A stretch of DNA of 64,000 nucleotides from Solenopsis invicta (GCF_016802725.1 NC_052666.1:29292997-29356996); one strand, 5' to 3'. Shown: positions 34,609-46,817, counted from the stretch's first letter. Program-made: numbers and translations. The notes: a model not told the origin generated them from the sequence alone.

Positions 34609-37059
34609 TTACGTTATTGAATCTTCTTGTTCAGTAAATGATTGCGACTGTTTCAGAATTGACTGCGATTCTCGATTCGATTTTCCTTGAATTAATGTTG
34701 TTGAACTCAACATAACAGAAATCTGTTCTGGCAAAGGACACGCGATCAATAGAAGATTCTCCGCATTATAATATTTATTCAATATTTGATGCAATTGCGT
34801 GAACGCGGCGCAAATGTTATTCTTCACTGGTTTAAACAGAATAAACTCGGTTTCTTTGTTAGCTAAATATAGTTGCATTGATTGCTGTATCTCAGGGCAC
34901 TTGAACTTGATTACCCTCAATACATCGGCCACAATAGTTGCTACTTCTTGCGCACTCCCTAGTGCATTTTCTTGATTCGAGCTTATATCAAGCAACTTTT
35001 CTTTCTCCAATAACTTGATAATAGGAAAAATCAGTAAATAAGTTGCATGTTGTATTAATCGCTGACACGTAAGTCGCAACTTTGCATCTACGTGTTTCCT
35101 CGAATCGATAAGTTGCTCTTTCATCTGTGGCGCACCTTCCAGAAGAAACTGCAATAACGCGTTGTTCGACAAAGTGAAGAACCTAGAGCTCTTTTCGAGC
35201 AGGCCAAATGCAGCAGTCTTCACTTTGGAGAAGTCCAAACTATATTCTTTGATAGTAAAATCCACTTGAAACGGAGCAATTTGTTCTCTAAGAATGAGCA
35301 AGTGCTTTATCTGAAATAACTCAGCGTCCAATGTGCTTGCTCTCTTCTCAATTTCCTGTCTAGCGTTCTCGATGCTCTGAACACAGAGGGAAATGGCCTC
35401 CTGGCTCAATGACTGGAAGACAGATCTGTCGACGCAACGGTAAAGCCTTGACAAGCACACTAAAGTTCTGCGAACTGTAGGATACCACATAGCATGCAGA
35501 TCCGCCGGAGAACTCCCCATGTGTGTCTTCTGATAAATGGAATCGATAACTATATGATTTCGAGAAACTGGTTCTAGAGCAGAACTATCAGTGGACGACA
35601 CCGAGATCTTCTTCATGCGAGTTTGACGAGTCGCTTCCCTGATCGATTCCGCTATGTCTTCCATCATCTTGAGTTTTTCCGGGTACGCCAAGTCGCCTGA
35701 CGAAGGATTGTAATTGAGTACGTCCGATTGCAGATATAAATGCGCACGAAATACTAATCTTTCTTGCACATCGTGCAACAATTGCAAACATATGTTTCCG
35801 AAGCCTTCCAGTGGTTCAAAGTTGTTCTGCACATGTTCGTCTAGCATCTCTATCCTTAGAATGCAGCAAATTTCTGCTAACGTCTCGAGATGATTGATAT
35901 GTATTATGAAAGGTCTCAATGCATCATACAGACAAGTGCATAAGCTCTCCAGGTATGTGGTCAATCCACTTGATTGTTTTGAAAAGAATTCATAAAACAA
36001 TTTATGTTCATCTATTGATGCATGTAAGAGTAATGCACAAGAATGTCGCACTAAACTGCAATGATCGCCATTATATTTTTCCCTTATGGAGTTGAGAGAC
36101 TTCTGTATGCTCGTACCTAGCACCAAGCCTCGCTGACTCCAATAATACTGATGGCACTCGACCAACAAGCTATCATATTCCTGTCTTTTGTACGATTTAC
36201 TCTCGATCTGTCTGATAACTGGCTTTGTTTTTGACAAGATTGTCTGAAATCTCCCGTAGAATAGAGCGAGAGCTGTATCCGCATTCTCCGATGAACTTTC
36301 GTTGTCTTTCAAATTCAAAATGCTTTCGGTGGTTCTAGAGAACAAGTTGGAAATGTAATTCTGTATTAACGCAATCGCCTTTGACTGACAATGCTTATAT
36401 CTCACTAAGTAAATTCCACTTTCGTTGTACGATGAGTTGTTCTGCATAAAATCTATGTTTGTGTCAATCTTATCTAATATAGTAAAGAACATATCGCTGT
36501 TCACCGACAAGGTAGGCGCATCCAGCTTTTCTGTAATCACGTCGATCTCCTTGAAATATTTCACATACTCCGTAATGCCATCGATTGTCGAATTTAGCTG
36601 CTTTTGATCACGGATGAGCTGTTCGCTGGCCTCGTATAACGATGTGGTCTTGCTGGAAACCTCGGTGTATTGCTTATAAAGAGCAGAAAAATCGTCCAAC
36701 GTTTCCTCTATCTGAGAGCAAACATCCTGGCATTCGGATCTCCTCGATTTCAGCTCGTCAAGATACAGACTGTACTTGATGTCGTACATAGATACAAATT
36801 TCCTTTCCAGAAGCAGGAAATGTTCAAGCAACTCCTGATACCTTTCTATTGGAGGGATGTTCTGCTGAGAATTCTGTTCTTGCAACTTGTCATCGCTTTC
36901 GATTATACTGGACTGCAGATTCGACAACGGAAATATTGAAGTAACGACGCTTTCCAGATTTGTCAAGCAATCCTTTTGACACTCGGTTAACGGAGCCAGG
37001 GAATTGTCACCTTGGTCCCACTGAATGAGGTTATGTGGAATCACCTTAGCCTGAGACAT
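34609..37059 (-). CDS. Cog3: Conserved oligomeric Golgi complex subunit 3 (COG3/Sec34), intronless
   Basis: A single open frame of 816 residues on the minus strand starts at ATG 37059 (MSQAKVIPHNLIQWDQG) and ends at 34609. Length is close to other animal COG3 proteins. The N-terminal third has the Sec34 region: the LEHFLLLERKFVSMYDIKY segment, a predicted coiled coil after it (residues about 100-170, LKSRRSECQDVCSQIEETLD onward), then DGITEYVKYFKEIDVITEKL and APTLSVNSDMFFTILDKID, which are recognisable COG3 signatures. The rest is helical, as in CATCHR tethering proteins. COG3 belongs to lobe A of the COG complex, which tethers retrograde vesicles at the Golgi. Having no intron in 2.4 kb is unusual beside the intron-rich GCP3 gene next door. 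It lies head to head with GCP3. Confidence 0.93.
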   Translation of the reverse strand: MSQAKVIPHNLIQWDQGDNSLAPLTECQKDCLTNLESVVTSIFPLSNLQSSIIESDDKLQEQNSQQNIPPIERYQELLEHFLLLERKFVSMYDIKYSLYLDELKSRRSECQDVCSQIEETLDDFSALYKQYTEVSSKTTSLYEASEQLIRDQKQLNSTIDGITEYVKYFKEIDVITEKLDAPTLSVNSDMFFTILDKIDTNIDFMQNNSSYNESGIYLVRYKHCQSKAIALIQNYISNLFSRTTESILNLKDNESSSENADTALALFYGRFQTILSKTKPVIRQIESKSYKRQEYDSLLVECHQYYWSQRGLVLGTSIQKSLNSIREKYNGDHCSLVRHSCALLLHASIDEHKLFYEFFSKQSSGLTTYLESLCTCLYDALRPFIIHINHLETLAEICCILRIEMLDEHVQNNFEPLEGFGNICLQLLHDVQERLVFRAHLYLQSDVLNYNPSSGDLAYPEKLKMMEDIAESIREATRQTRMKKISVSSTDSSALEPVSRNHIVIDSIYQKTHMGSSPADLHAMWYPTVRRTLVCLSRLYRCVDRSVFQSLSQEAISLCVQSIENARQEIEKRASTLDAELFQIKHLLILREQIAPFQVDFTIKEYSLDFSKVKTAAFGLLEKSSRFFTLSNNALLQFLLEGAPQMKEQLIDSRKHVDAKLRLTCQRLIQHATYLLIFPIIKLLEKEKLLDISSNQENALGSAQEVATIVADVLRVIKFKCPEIQQSMQLYLANKETEFILFKPVKNNICAAFTQLHQILNKYYNAENLLLIACPLPEQISVMLSSTTLIQGKSNRESQSILKQSQSFTEQEDSIT

Positions 37060-37556
37060 TTTACTTGCAACAGAAACTCGAGAACATTGACATAATCACA
37101 CGTCTCTCTCGTGATAAGAAAACCAAAGTCCTATCAATATCCAACAAACCGAGGATGAATTTGAATGAGCGTATTTACAAGTCGGCATCATCCCAATAAC
37201 GTGGCTAGCAGAAACTGTTGACGTGTAATGACATAACTCTGCCTCACTCTGCCTTGTCGACTGCTGTTACGACGAAGCATATAGACGTGGCTACGAAGCT
37301 CCCCACGTTAAAGTGAATGAAGGTGGCGTGATAAAAACAGATATCACCGGGAAACATTCCGATTCTCTCGAGCCTCTCTCTATCCTCGAAAGAAAAAAAT
37401 TGTGACGTATGTGTTGATATGCATGTGTATGTGTTTGCCGCTCGATTATAATTGCGAAGCCAAAACTGGCTAAAACGGTGTCGCAAGGAATAAATATTGT
37501 ATTTATATGTGATACAACGTCGAGCAAGATTGTAGGGAACATCACGTAACGCGAAG
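37060..37556. promoter_or_regulatory. Shared bidirectional promoter region, COG3 / GCP3
   Basis: The two start codons are 497 bp apart and point away from each other. The segment is less AT-rich than the flanks. Both genes are housekeeping genes, so one bidirectional promoter is likely. ORFs here on the minus strand have no support. Confidence 0.6.
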
Positions 37557-40500
37557 ATGAATCCCGCGGAAGCTGAATCTATAGCTGACCTGGTTCAGAA
37601 TATGATTATTTCTCTGTGTGGCGAACAAAAGCCAGGTTAGTTTTTCCGTAGCTGTGTACCACTGTCAAAAATTGATCTGGTGAAAGAGGCAACGATACGT
37701 CCGTCGTTTCTTTCTAATTGATTGCAATATTATTCATTTCAAACGGTGTAACTAAATATTATTAGTGTCTTGTCGTATTTCTGTAACAAAACAGTGTTTA
37801 TATCGCGTCGTATTACGAGCCCTTTACAAGCCTGTTTGAATTATATCGTACGATTATTTTTTTTAATATATGCTTTGAAAGTTAATAAGTTCAGAGCCAG
37901 AACTCTTGACAGACATTTGACAAAATTTGATTAATGTGTTATAAGCGAGTATAAAGTTTACTTGAAAAAGTTGTCTAATTTATCAAAGACACTGGATTAC
38001 AGATGTAAAGCCTGAGGATTGATTAACTTTATCTGCTAGAAGAATTGTTTTAAATTTGGATGAGAGTAGTGATCCAATCTTCTCTAACAGATTTGAATTT
38101 TGTATACGTAACCAGAACGCCTTGCAATTGTCAACAGCATTTCTTAGATTTCTTCTTTTAAGACACTTTATATAAATTGTAGCTCATAAATTTGCAAATA
38201 TTACACAACATGTATTATAAAGTATAATAAAGTTATAACATTTTTTTTCATGTCTTACAGAATTGATCAGAAGATTTATGCGTTTTTCCCTTGGCTTACT
38301 GTCATCTACTCAAGGCATAGAAACACTAAAAGAGGATGAAATGACTGTAGCGACATATATAAAGAGTAAATTATCACCACGTGATGCAGTACAGTTTGAT
38401 AAGCTGCATAATGATTTAAAAGATGGGGTAATAACATTTCCTGATTTACATCTTTCTAAATACTTTGTTTCATTTATATTTGATATTTATTTTATTTATA
38501 TCTGGTATATAACTAAATGTTTCTATATTAATTTTATTCTTTCGCCACTTTTATTCTTTAGCCACTGAAGAATCGTATAAACATTCTGATATTTCTACTA
38601 AATATGGGCCAGTCAGTGGAACAAATGAAGGACAAAATCTTTTCATTTCCAGACATGAAATCGGAATTAATCCCAATTGCATCTACTAGTGGTAAGATTA
38701 ACAGAATTGATATTTATCAAAGCATTGTCTAATTGTATTTATATTTAGGACAATCGTCACAAACGTCATGTTCTCCAGCACAAGTTGTATCGTTGAATAC
38801 TACAGAGACAAGTTTAAAAGGATCATTAACAAATCCAAGTAAAATATTCAATGAAGAATGTATTTCAGAAGATGTACTAGTCCAGGAATTGATATATGCC
38901 TTCCAAAGTATTGAAGGAAGAATTTTAAAATTAGATTCCAGCTATGGTTTTCAGATAGATCCTGCAGCAAAAATTAACAGATCACAAAAACAAGCTGTTT
39001 TAAGACTGAGCGAACTGGGATACTTACATAACGTAGTACAAAAAGGATTGGAGAGAATGTCTGTAGCTGGTGCAGGCAGAGTCACTGATAGTTTTGTTGC
39101 TGCATTACATAAAGAATTATTAGAATATTACAGATTAATAGCCATAATGCAAGAAGAGGTGAATAGGTACGAAAATTTAACTATTAATGTAGTAGTATCA
39201 TGTCTTGAAAGTATATTATTTCATAAATACACTAATGATCTAATATTTTTTTTGATTGAACATTTATAATATAATATTATATTGTAAAATAATTTAAATG
39301 TAATAATTAAAATAGATCGCGAGTTACATTGTCTCATTTACATCTTTGGGCATTCGATCCTTTGGAAACTCTCAAGTGGCTAGCGAGTATAGTAAGAGCT
39401 TGCCAAGGCCAAAAAGGTGGTGCACTAGCATCTACTGTTTATGAATTCAGTTATCACGGGGATTCTAATGTGAAGAATTTAGTGAAAAGAATTTTGGAAA
39501 GTGTTTGCAATCCCTTGTACAACATGTTAATGAGATGGATTGCAGCTGGAGAGCTAGACGATCCATATAAGGAATTTTTTATTCAAGCATGCAATGATGT
39601 TGGTGGAGACAGAATGTGGCATGAGAAATATCAAGTAAGAAATTCAATGGTGCCATGCTTTCTTAGTACAGCACAAGCGAGGAAGATTCTAGGAACAGGA
39701 AAAAGTATTAATTTCTTACGTGAAGTTTGTAAAGACTTTTCACCATGGCAAGATAGTCAAGCAGATATGTTCAAGAACAGTAATAAGGACTATAATGGTT
39801 AGTAATAACCATACAAAATTGATTGACGACTATTGTTACAAGATGATTTTGTAATATCGTTTTTCTCGATAATATACTGAAAATATTTATAATTTATAAC
39901 AATTTTTGCTAATGTTAGACCTATAGCTTTGTTGAAGGATGTTTCATTTTTAATTATTATTAATTTTTTAGTTGAAATCTTTTTTGATATGGATCCGGAT
40001 GGTCGTTTGCAAACTATGATGGATGCTGCCTATAAAGAAACTTCAGCAAGAGTTGTTGAGATATTGACAAAACAATATCATCTTATGGATCATTTACAAG
40101 GAATTAAAGGATATCTATTGCTTGGTCAAGGTCACTTTATTCAACATCTCATGCACTTATTAGAGTAAGAATATTTCTTATTAATATAATTAATATATAT
40201 TAATTGCATATGTATATTAACAATATATATGCAGATAATATTTTGTATTCCAGCGCGCATATTCTAGATAAAAAATTTTATTTATATATTTTAGGCCTGA
40301 ATTAGCTAAACCAGCAAGTTCTTTGTACCCTCATAACATATCATCTATTCTTGAAACTGCAATAAGAGCAACCAGTACAAAATTAGATGAATTAGATGTG
40401 CAAAAACGTTTAGATGTTAGGTTATTAGCGCCTTCAGAAAGTGAAACAGGATGGGACGTCTTTATTCTAGATTATAATGTCGATGGACCTATAGGAACGG

Positions 40501-41740
40501 TAAAATATTGTTACATTAATTACAATATTTTTTCTTCATATTAAATACTTAATGAATCAATAACTTCATAGATTTTGGAGCCATGCAGACAAACGTATCA
40601 AAAAGTCTTCTTTGCCTTATGGAAAGCAAAAAGAATGGAGTCAATTTTATCTGCTATTTGGAAGCAACAGACAACGTCAGCGAAAATGTTTAGAAAAATG
40701 CTGGAAGTATTGCCTATCCAGAATCATATTCATCTAATTACTAGTAGTATGGTCCATTTGGTTCATCAAATGCAATATTATTTTTTATTTGAGGTAAGAT
40801 TGTATCACATTAAATTATTAACAATGATCAAGAACCATATGTAATAGTGAATAACTTTCTGAAAAGTGGTATGTACTGAATATTAACAAATGAAAAATTT
40901 GTATTAATTGAAGGTAATCGAATGTTCTTGGGATACGTTTGCCAAACAACTTCTACAGGCATCATCCCTTGATGATATAATTGCAGCTCATAGTCATTTT
41001 GTTGATTCTGTAAGGCATGGTACATTATTGGATGAAAAATCGCAAGTAAATATTAGATCATATTATGACAATATGTATGCATACAAATGCATATTTTTAT
41101 ACTGATTTTATACGTGATGTTACAGGAACTTATGGATCACTTACGCTCAGTTTATAGTCCAATACTAGATCTTCAGAATCTCGAGGAAACTTTTCTTGCG
41201 CGCGCTACTCAGGAATACGAGGCAAGATTAAATGATAATTCTGAGCATACATCACGTGGACAAATGCAAAAATGGGGTCGTACAAATAAAAAAGATCAAG
41301 AAATTATAGAAAGAGAGGCAGCGTTTTCAAAATATTTAAACACACTTTCAATACAATTGAGATTACTTTCAAGAACCTATCAGGTAATCAATGAAGTGAA
41401 ATATCTTAATACTGTTTTTGTAATATTATTATCGTTATTTTTTTATTTACGTGATTCTATTGTAATAATTACATTTCTTTTTTATAGCTTTTTCAAATGT
41501 ATTTTTATCTTTCTTGAAAGAAGATAATTTGTTTTATTTTGTAAAATATATATATTTTTCCAGGATCGTGTGAAAAAGTTCTTATTAATGCTTGCTTCCG
41601 CTGAAGATGTGTCGCTGCAGTTACTTAGTGTACGATTAGATTTTAATGAATATTACAAGAGTAAAGACAGTCGATTAGGTGTGCCATTAACATATCAACA
41701 TCGCAAACAAAGTGATCAGACTTTCTTTGGATGCAAGTGA
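37557..41740 (+). CDS. Grip91: Gamma-tubulin complex component 3 (GCP3/Grip91), 11 exons
   Basis: Exons 37557-37635, 38261-38427, 38562-38691, 38749-39166, 39316-39797, 39972-40164, 40295-40499, 40572-40793, 40914-41045, 41126-41383 and 41564-41740 join in frame to 820 residues. Conserved GCP3 blocks are plain: VQELIYAFQSIEG and RLSELGYLHN, LLEYYRLIAIMQEE, SHLHLWAFDPLETLKWLA, GKSINFLREVCKD, YLLLGQGHFIQHLMHLL, ETGWDVFILDYNVDGPIGT, WKAKRMESIL, MVHLVHQMQYYFLFEVIECSW and LSVRLDFNEYYK. These span both GRIP domains. GCP3 pairs with GCP2 in the gamma-tubulin small complex and nucleates microtubules at centrosomes and spindle poles. Exon 2 was ended at GGG|GTAATA because this joins LHNDLKDG to PLKNRINILIFLL as in other GCP3 proteins. 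The TGA stop (41738-41740) has the leaky TGA-C context and an in-frame ORF follows. Confidence 0.93.
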
Positions 41741-41743
41741 CAG

Positions 41744-42607
41744 TTGGCAGCAGAAAATTCATTAGAAATCTTCAATGATTCAAGTCACCTTTCCAATAAA
41801 TGCTGTACTGAGCAGGATCCATCTGACATTAATAGTAAGGGTACAAGTATATCTGATTTGTCCAATAATCGTCCCTCTTCATTATGCTCTCTATATCAGC
41901 ATCATGATACTACTAATTTTTTTTATAAATTCTACTCGTCCAAAATAATGACAGGCATCGATGACTCTGTCACTTTGCACAAGAACAAATGTAGAACCAA
42001 TTTGAGAAATGCCGAGTTAAGTAAACATACATTTAGAATATTTTTGGAAAAACAAATATTGTCACATGTGGAGATAGAAGTTCAGAAAAATATCCAAGAT
42101 CCTCAGACCCCGTTAACATCTAATTTTAATTTTGACGATCTTACCTCGAGCAAGATACGATTAACACTTTCTCCATTTCAAACAACTGTATTAGATAAGG
42201 AGTTATCTATAAAAAATAATTTAATGTTACCAAATTTAGAAGCTAAAATATGTTCTAGTAATAGAGCTACAGAAATAACTAATGCAATCGTAAATCGCAA
42301 CACTACTTCAGAAATTAATGTATACGAGAATCCTATTCAAAACAAATCAAAAGTTTCCATTCATACTGCACCTGCGTCTAATCAAAATATCACAAATCCT
42401 AAAATGAATATAGTAGTTGATAAGCAATCCAATTGTGCATTGATGTATGCTAATAGTCCAGAATGGTTTCAAGATAACGAGACTGTATCAGTTCATGGTT
42501 CTCTATTAAGTGAAACTATTTCGGACATTAGCGTATTTAATTCAGATTTAAGAAGAAATACTAATCACAAACGATGTCGATGGAGACTTTTTTGTTGCGT
42601 TAATTGA
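41744..42607 (+). CDS. Long ORF in frame with, and directly after, the GCP3 stop
   Basis: The GCP3 stop codon is followed in the same frame by 288 sense codons up to TGA at 42605-42607, far longer than expected by chance in such AT-rich DNA. The sequence is Ser/Asn/Thr-rich and probably disordered, and no domain is recognised. It ends HKRCRWRLFCCVN: a basic patch with Cys-Cys and a CaaX-like CCVN terminus, which could be lipid-anchored. Three models fit. One is stop-codon readthrough of GCP3. Another is an alternative last exon: TGACAG at 41738-41743 is an acceptor, and GCP3 exon 10 ends in the matching phase 0, so exon 11 could be skipped. The third is a separate gene with upstream exons or its own start (first ATG in KIMTGIDDS). 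The first codon given is TTG, so it is not a normal start. Confidence 0.5.
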   Translation: MAAENSLEIFNDSSHLSNKCCTEQDPSDINSKGTSISDLSNNRPSSLCSLYQHHDTTNFFYKFYSSKIMTGIDDSVTLHKNKCRTNLRNAELSKHTFRIFLEKQILSHVEIEVQKNIQDPQTPLTSNFNFDDLTSSKIRLTLSPFQTTVLDKELSIKNNLMLPNLEAKICSSNRATEITNAIVNRNTTSEINVYENPIQNKSKVSIHTAPASNQNITNPKMNIVVDKQSNCALMYANSPEWFQDNETVSVHGSLLSETISDISVFNSDLRRNTNHKRCRWRLFCCVN

Positions 42608-44349
42608 GTTTGACATTATTAATAATCAAAAAATATATTTGAGAAGGAGAAATTTATTGTCTGAAAGTTTTACATTTTCTTATACTTTTATTTTTTTAAA
42701 TAATTATATATGTATATATAATCCGCTATATGTGTATATATATATAATCCAGTATTTGTGTATACACACATACTGGATTAACAATTCATGATGTTGATAT
42801 TAACTGTATTGATAAATGTTGATTTATGAAACACATTATCTTTATTTTTTATTAATTTATGCACTGTTTGCTGCATTTCTACAAAGTTTAAATATTTTGG
42901 ATTTTGTAATTAGAGATTCTTAAAGCATAATTCATTAACTACTTGCAAATTTCAGTAGATGTGAAGAAACTTAAAATTTATATTTCTTACTATAGAGTAT
43001 TGATCAGATAGTATCTTTTCTGCCATGTTCAATTGAAAATAATAGTAGTATTATTTTTATTTCAGGTAGTATTTTTTCTGCCATGTTCACTTGTGAATAA
43101 TAGTATTATTATTTTTAGTAGTATAGTAGTATTATTTTTATTTTTTTGTTACAATATATATTTTTGATATAATAAAAAGTATGATTACAATACTTTTTTT
43201 TATCTGTAGAAAATGTAATACTTTTTATTTTTATTAGAGATATATATTGATCTTAGTTTTGCAGACTTTCCTTATTAGATATAAAAGTACACATTCTCTT
43301 TGTACATATACGCTTCATAGAATATATATGTATATCAACAATTTGCCATATTTTTAACAAGTTCACATTCATCATATTTAATTTTTCTTGCCATATTAGA
43401 AAATTACTCCGAAAACAAGCTATTTTTATATTATTAAAATTATATTGCTATGTATTTAATATTTATAATAAATTTATTATATCTTTTTTTTTTCTCTTAA
43501 CATTGAGCAATGTAAAATGCAAACTGTGTTATTTTAGATCATTAAATAGAACAAAGTAATAAATTAAATATAATATCCCAATATGTTTCCCGTTATTATA
43601 TATAATATTAAATAGAATATATAATACTGTTTTAATAAAATTCGTACAAATATTAAAAACATTAATAATTTTATAAATATATGTATAATATTTAAGTATA
43701 ATTTTATTTATCATCGGTTTTGCGAAATATAAAGTGTTTCTTATTTTAAGTATAACAATATACATCAGCAGCTATATAACATTTGAGTTGTTGAGCTGTT
43801 AATAGGCGATAGCATTAAGGATATGTGAATATACACACATATACATATATATAAATACACATATGTATATACAAAGACAAATTTTCATATTACACGAAAT
43901 AATTTATAATATGTGATTTCAGACTTGTTTTTTTAACTACAAATATCGGTTTTTTTTTGTAAGGTTTAATATGTATTGAGATTAAATTAAAAGTTGAGAT
44001 ATTAACGATTAAGATTATTTCATTAGTAATTTAGTTTTTACATTTAATTTATATGCTCTAATTTAATTTAATCAATTAGTTCATTGCGTTATTTTCTTTT
44101 CAATTGCATTATAAAATGAAATAAATATAAACTATGTGTATAGAGGGAAAAAGAGAGAGATAAGAAAAATTAAAAGGCAAAATCTAGAAATATTACTTTT
44201 CCATATCATTATATTACTTACATGTTTCTTTTACACAATAGACAAATATATTAAATATATATAATATTTTCTGTTAATTACTACTTCTATAGAAGTTCAT
44301 ATGATAAAGTAAATTTGATTTATTTATTAGTTGCAGAAAATATAATCGA
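42608..44349. other. Spacer between GCP3 and zinc-finger gene
   Basis: Very AT-rich; 3' UTRs of the two convergent genes should lie at its ends. A 36-bp near-perfect palindrome (42737-42772, TAATCCAGTATTTGTGTATA and inverse) is present. No gene is seen. Confidence 0.5.
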
Positions 44350-46817
44350 TTAATTTTGGAATTGTAATGGCATCCAAGAAAAAGAAGGCCATGGATACAT
44401 TGTAGGTAATTGCATACAATTATTGAAATCTTCAAACTTTGCAATCTCGACGTTTGAAATACCATTGTGTATACCCGTATAATTAGCTGTATTATTATTT
44501 GACACATGCGAATGCTGTAAATGCTCATGTATTTGTAAATTATTGATGACGGGAGACTTTTGATTGCAGATACCATAATAAGAACGATCACCTATAAAAA
44601 AAGAATTTTGTATAATGTTATTTAATATTACAATTCATTTTATTATATAATTCTCATTATATATGATTTATATAAATTTGCTATTAAAAAAGCAATTCGT
44701 TGTTAATAAAATTATCTTCTTAGTTCTTTAAAAGTATTTTGAAGAATGAAGTTTTTTCTCAATTTTTATTATTTATTTATGAAATATTAGGTTTAGATAG
44801 TTAGATTATATAAATTGATAAAATCTTTCAGCATTCAAGAATTATACCTTTCCTGGTCTCTTGCAATATAATCTTTGCATTTGCAGATAACTCAAAATCT
44901 ATCTGAAAACATTTTTTCGAAGATTTTACTAACGTGCCATTAGTTAAACCGATTGATTTATCAACTAAGAGAGTATTAATCAAATAAGAAAGCTGTGATT
45001 AATACATTTAAAATATTAAGAATTTCTTAGTATGAAGAACGGCGAACAATAAATAAAGTAAGATAAAATTTCTATTTTTTCTTATTGTTAAAATATTATT
45101 ACCATGTGATTTCATATGATGATGTAAGGCGCCGAGTTTGCAAAATCCCCTGTTACAGACGGGACAACGTAAAGGCCAATTACCAGTATGAGAATATCCA
45201 TGAGCCCTTAAATCACCGGGAGTTGGAAAAGATCGCCCACATTCATCACATTTGTGTGGTTTTTCCTGCATTTCGAATTGTGTATATGTTAGATATATAT
45301 TACTAGCATGCATTTTTCACATTTTTAATGTATAGTTTCTATTGACAATTACCATACAAGCGTCTGATAAATAGAATACCTTTATTATGAAGAAAAATGA
45401 TTTTTACAACACGATTTATTTTATGTCAATTACCCGTTTTCAAGTCGTATTAATATGTAATACTTTGAAAAATTCAGAAGAAAATACCTTATAATGTGTC
45501 ATACGGTGGTAATACAAATTCGATGATGCTGTGAAACGCTTCCCACACATTGGACATTCGTGAGGACGTTCACCAGTGTGAATCCTAACGTGAGTATTCA
45601 ATGAGCTGCTTGTACTAAACATCTTACCACATATTGCGCAACCATGTGGCTTTTCGCCTGAGAATAGTTTTTTTATAACATTATAATTATGTAGTTATCC
45701 AAGTATGAAAAAAGCTAGTTTTCAAACAAATTTTCGTAATTTTTTATAAAGTTTTTAATAATTTTATACGTGTTGTTAAATATTTGGTAACGTGCGTGTG
45801 CGTGTGCGTTTGCGTGCGCGTGTGCGTGTGTGTGTGTGTATGTGAGACTATTTGTTTACAAAATTAAAATGAGAAATACATTATTATTAACTTTCAAAAA
45901 TGCGCGTATGCAAATAGATTGTTTGTATAAAATGTATTACAATATTAATAGAATTTGTTAGGATATTATTCTATCTCTCCTAGTACAAACTCATAAATTC
46001 TAAAAATAAATATATAACAAAGTACAAATGACAATCTGTTTATATTACCAACGTTTAAATGTCAATAATAATCATTGTCAGCATAAACACATTAATATGT
46101 TTATTATATTGAAAACTTGTAAAATGTAGAATAATTTATAACATAAACTTTCGTAAACAATAAAATATAAAATTCATAAAAAATAAATACCAAAGAAGTT
46201 TCTTTTCTACCGTACGAAATCAAAATTCAAAAACCAAGTAAGAATGTTTGGAATATCTTACACTGAAACTTTAAATTTTAGAAATAAACCATTATGCTAT
46301 AGCAAATTAATAAAAATATGAATTTGTTATTAATTATTTAATATTCAATATTATTAAATAATAATAAATTATTTCTAATATTAAAAAATTTCATGAGACA
46401 AAATTGTTGCTCTGTAGAATTTTCAAAATTTTTAATTTTTCTAATGTTTGTAGAAAATATATATGTATAATGCATATCGTTATTTTTTGTTATTGGAAAG
46501 TTCATTATTTTAATCTCATTTATGCTCAATTAAGTATATGTGAGAAATATAAGCTGAAGGGAGTGAAATTTATAGGGAGTTTTTAAATTCCGATCCATAA
46601 AAGGGGGGGAGGGGAGAGTTTAAAGAAACATAAATTCTTCACATATATTTTTTTCATATTTACCTGTATGCGTTCGTAAATGTCTTTTTAACAGAGAAGG
46701 CCTGTCAAAACTTTTACCGCAAGTTTGACAGGGAAGACGTCGTTGAAATTTAAAAGTACTAATAACATCAGTTTTCCATGCAGTCCCATGTCTACTCAAA
46801 TCCAAGGGTGCATTCTG
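44350..46817 (-). CDS. C2H2 zinc-finger transcription factor, five fingers (5' end incomplete)
   Basis: Minus-strand exons about 46817-46664, 45657-45488, 45265-45103 and 44591-44350 join in phases 1, 0, 1. Five classical fingers are visible: CQTCGKSF...HLRTH (exon 1), CAICGKMF...HVRIH and CPMCGKRF...HRMTH (exon 2), CDECGRSF...HGYSH and CPVCNRGF...HMKSH (exon 3), with TGEKPH/TGERPH linkers between fingers 1-3. The last exon adds an Asn/Ser-rich tail ending WPSFSWMPLQFQN. Just before finger 1 lies PLDLS, matching the PxDLS CtBP-binding motif, so a repressor is plausible. The start of the first listed exon (acceptor AACACAG) is a best guess. An exon at about 48580-48749 might precede it. I do not recognise the orthologue. 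Confidence 0.8.
45788..45840. repeat. (GT/GC)n microsatellite
   Basis: Alternating GTGC and GTGT units in the intron between zinc-finger exons 1 and 2. Confidence 0.8.

Noticed and set aside
37244..37545. Minus-strand ORFs between COG3 and GCP3
   Set aside because: They lie in the shared promoter and are unrelated to COG3, whose start is clear at 37059.
38428..38568. Extension of GCP3 exon 2 past GGG|GTAATA
   Set aside because: A later donor (TTT|GTTTCA at 38466) also keeps phase but is weak and would insert residues absent from other GCP3 proteins.
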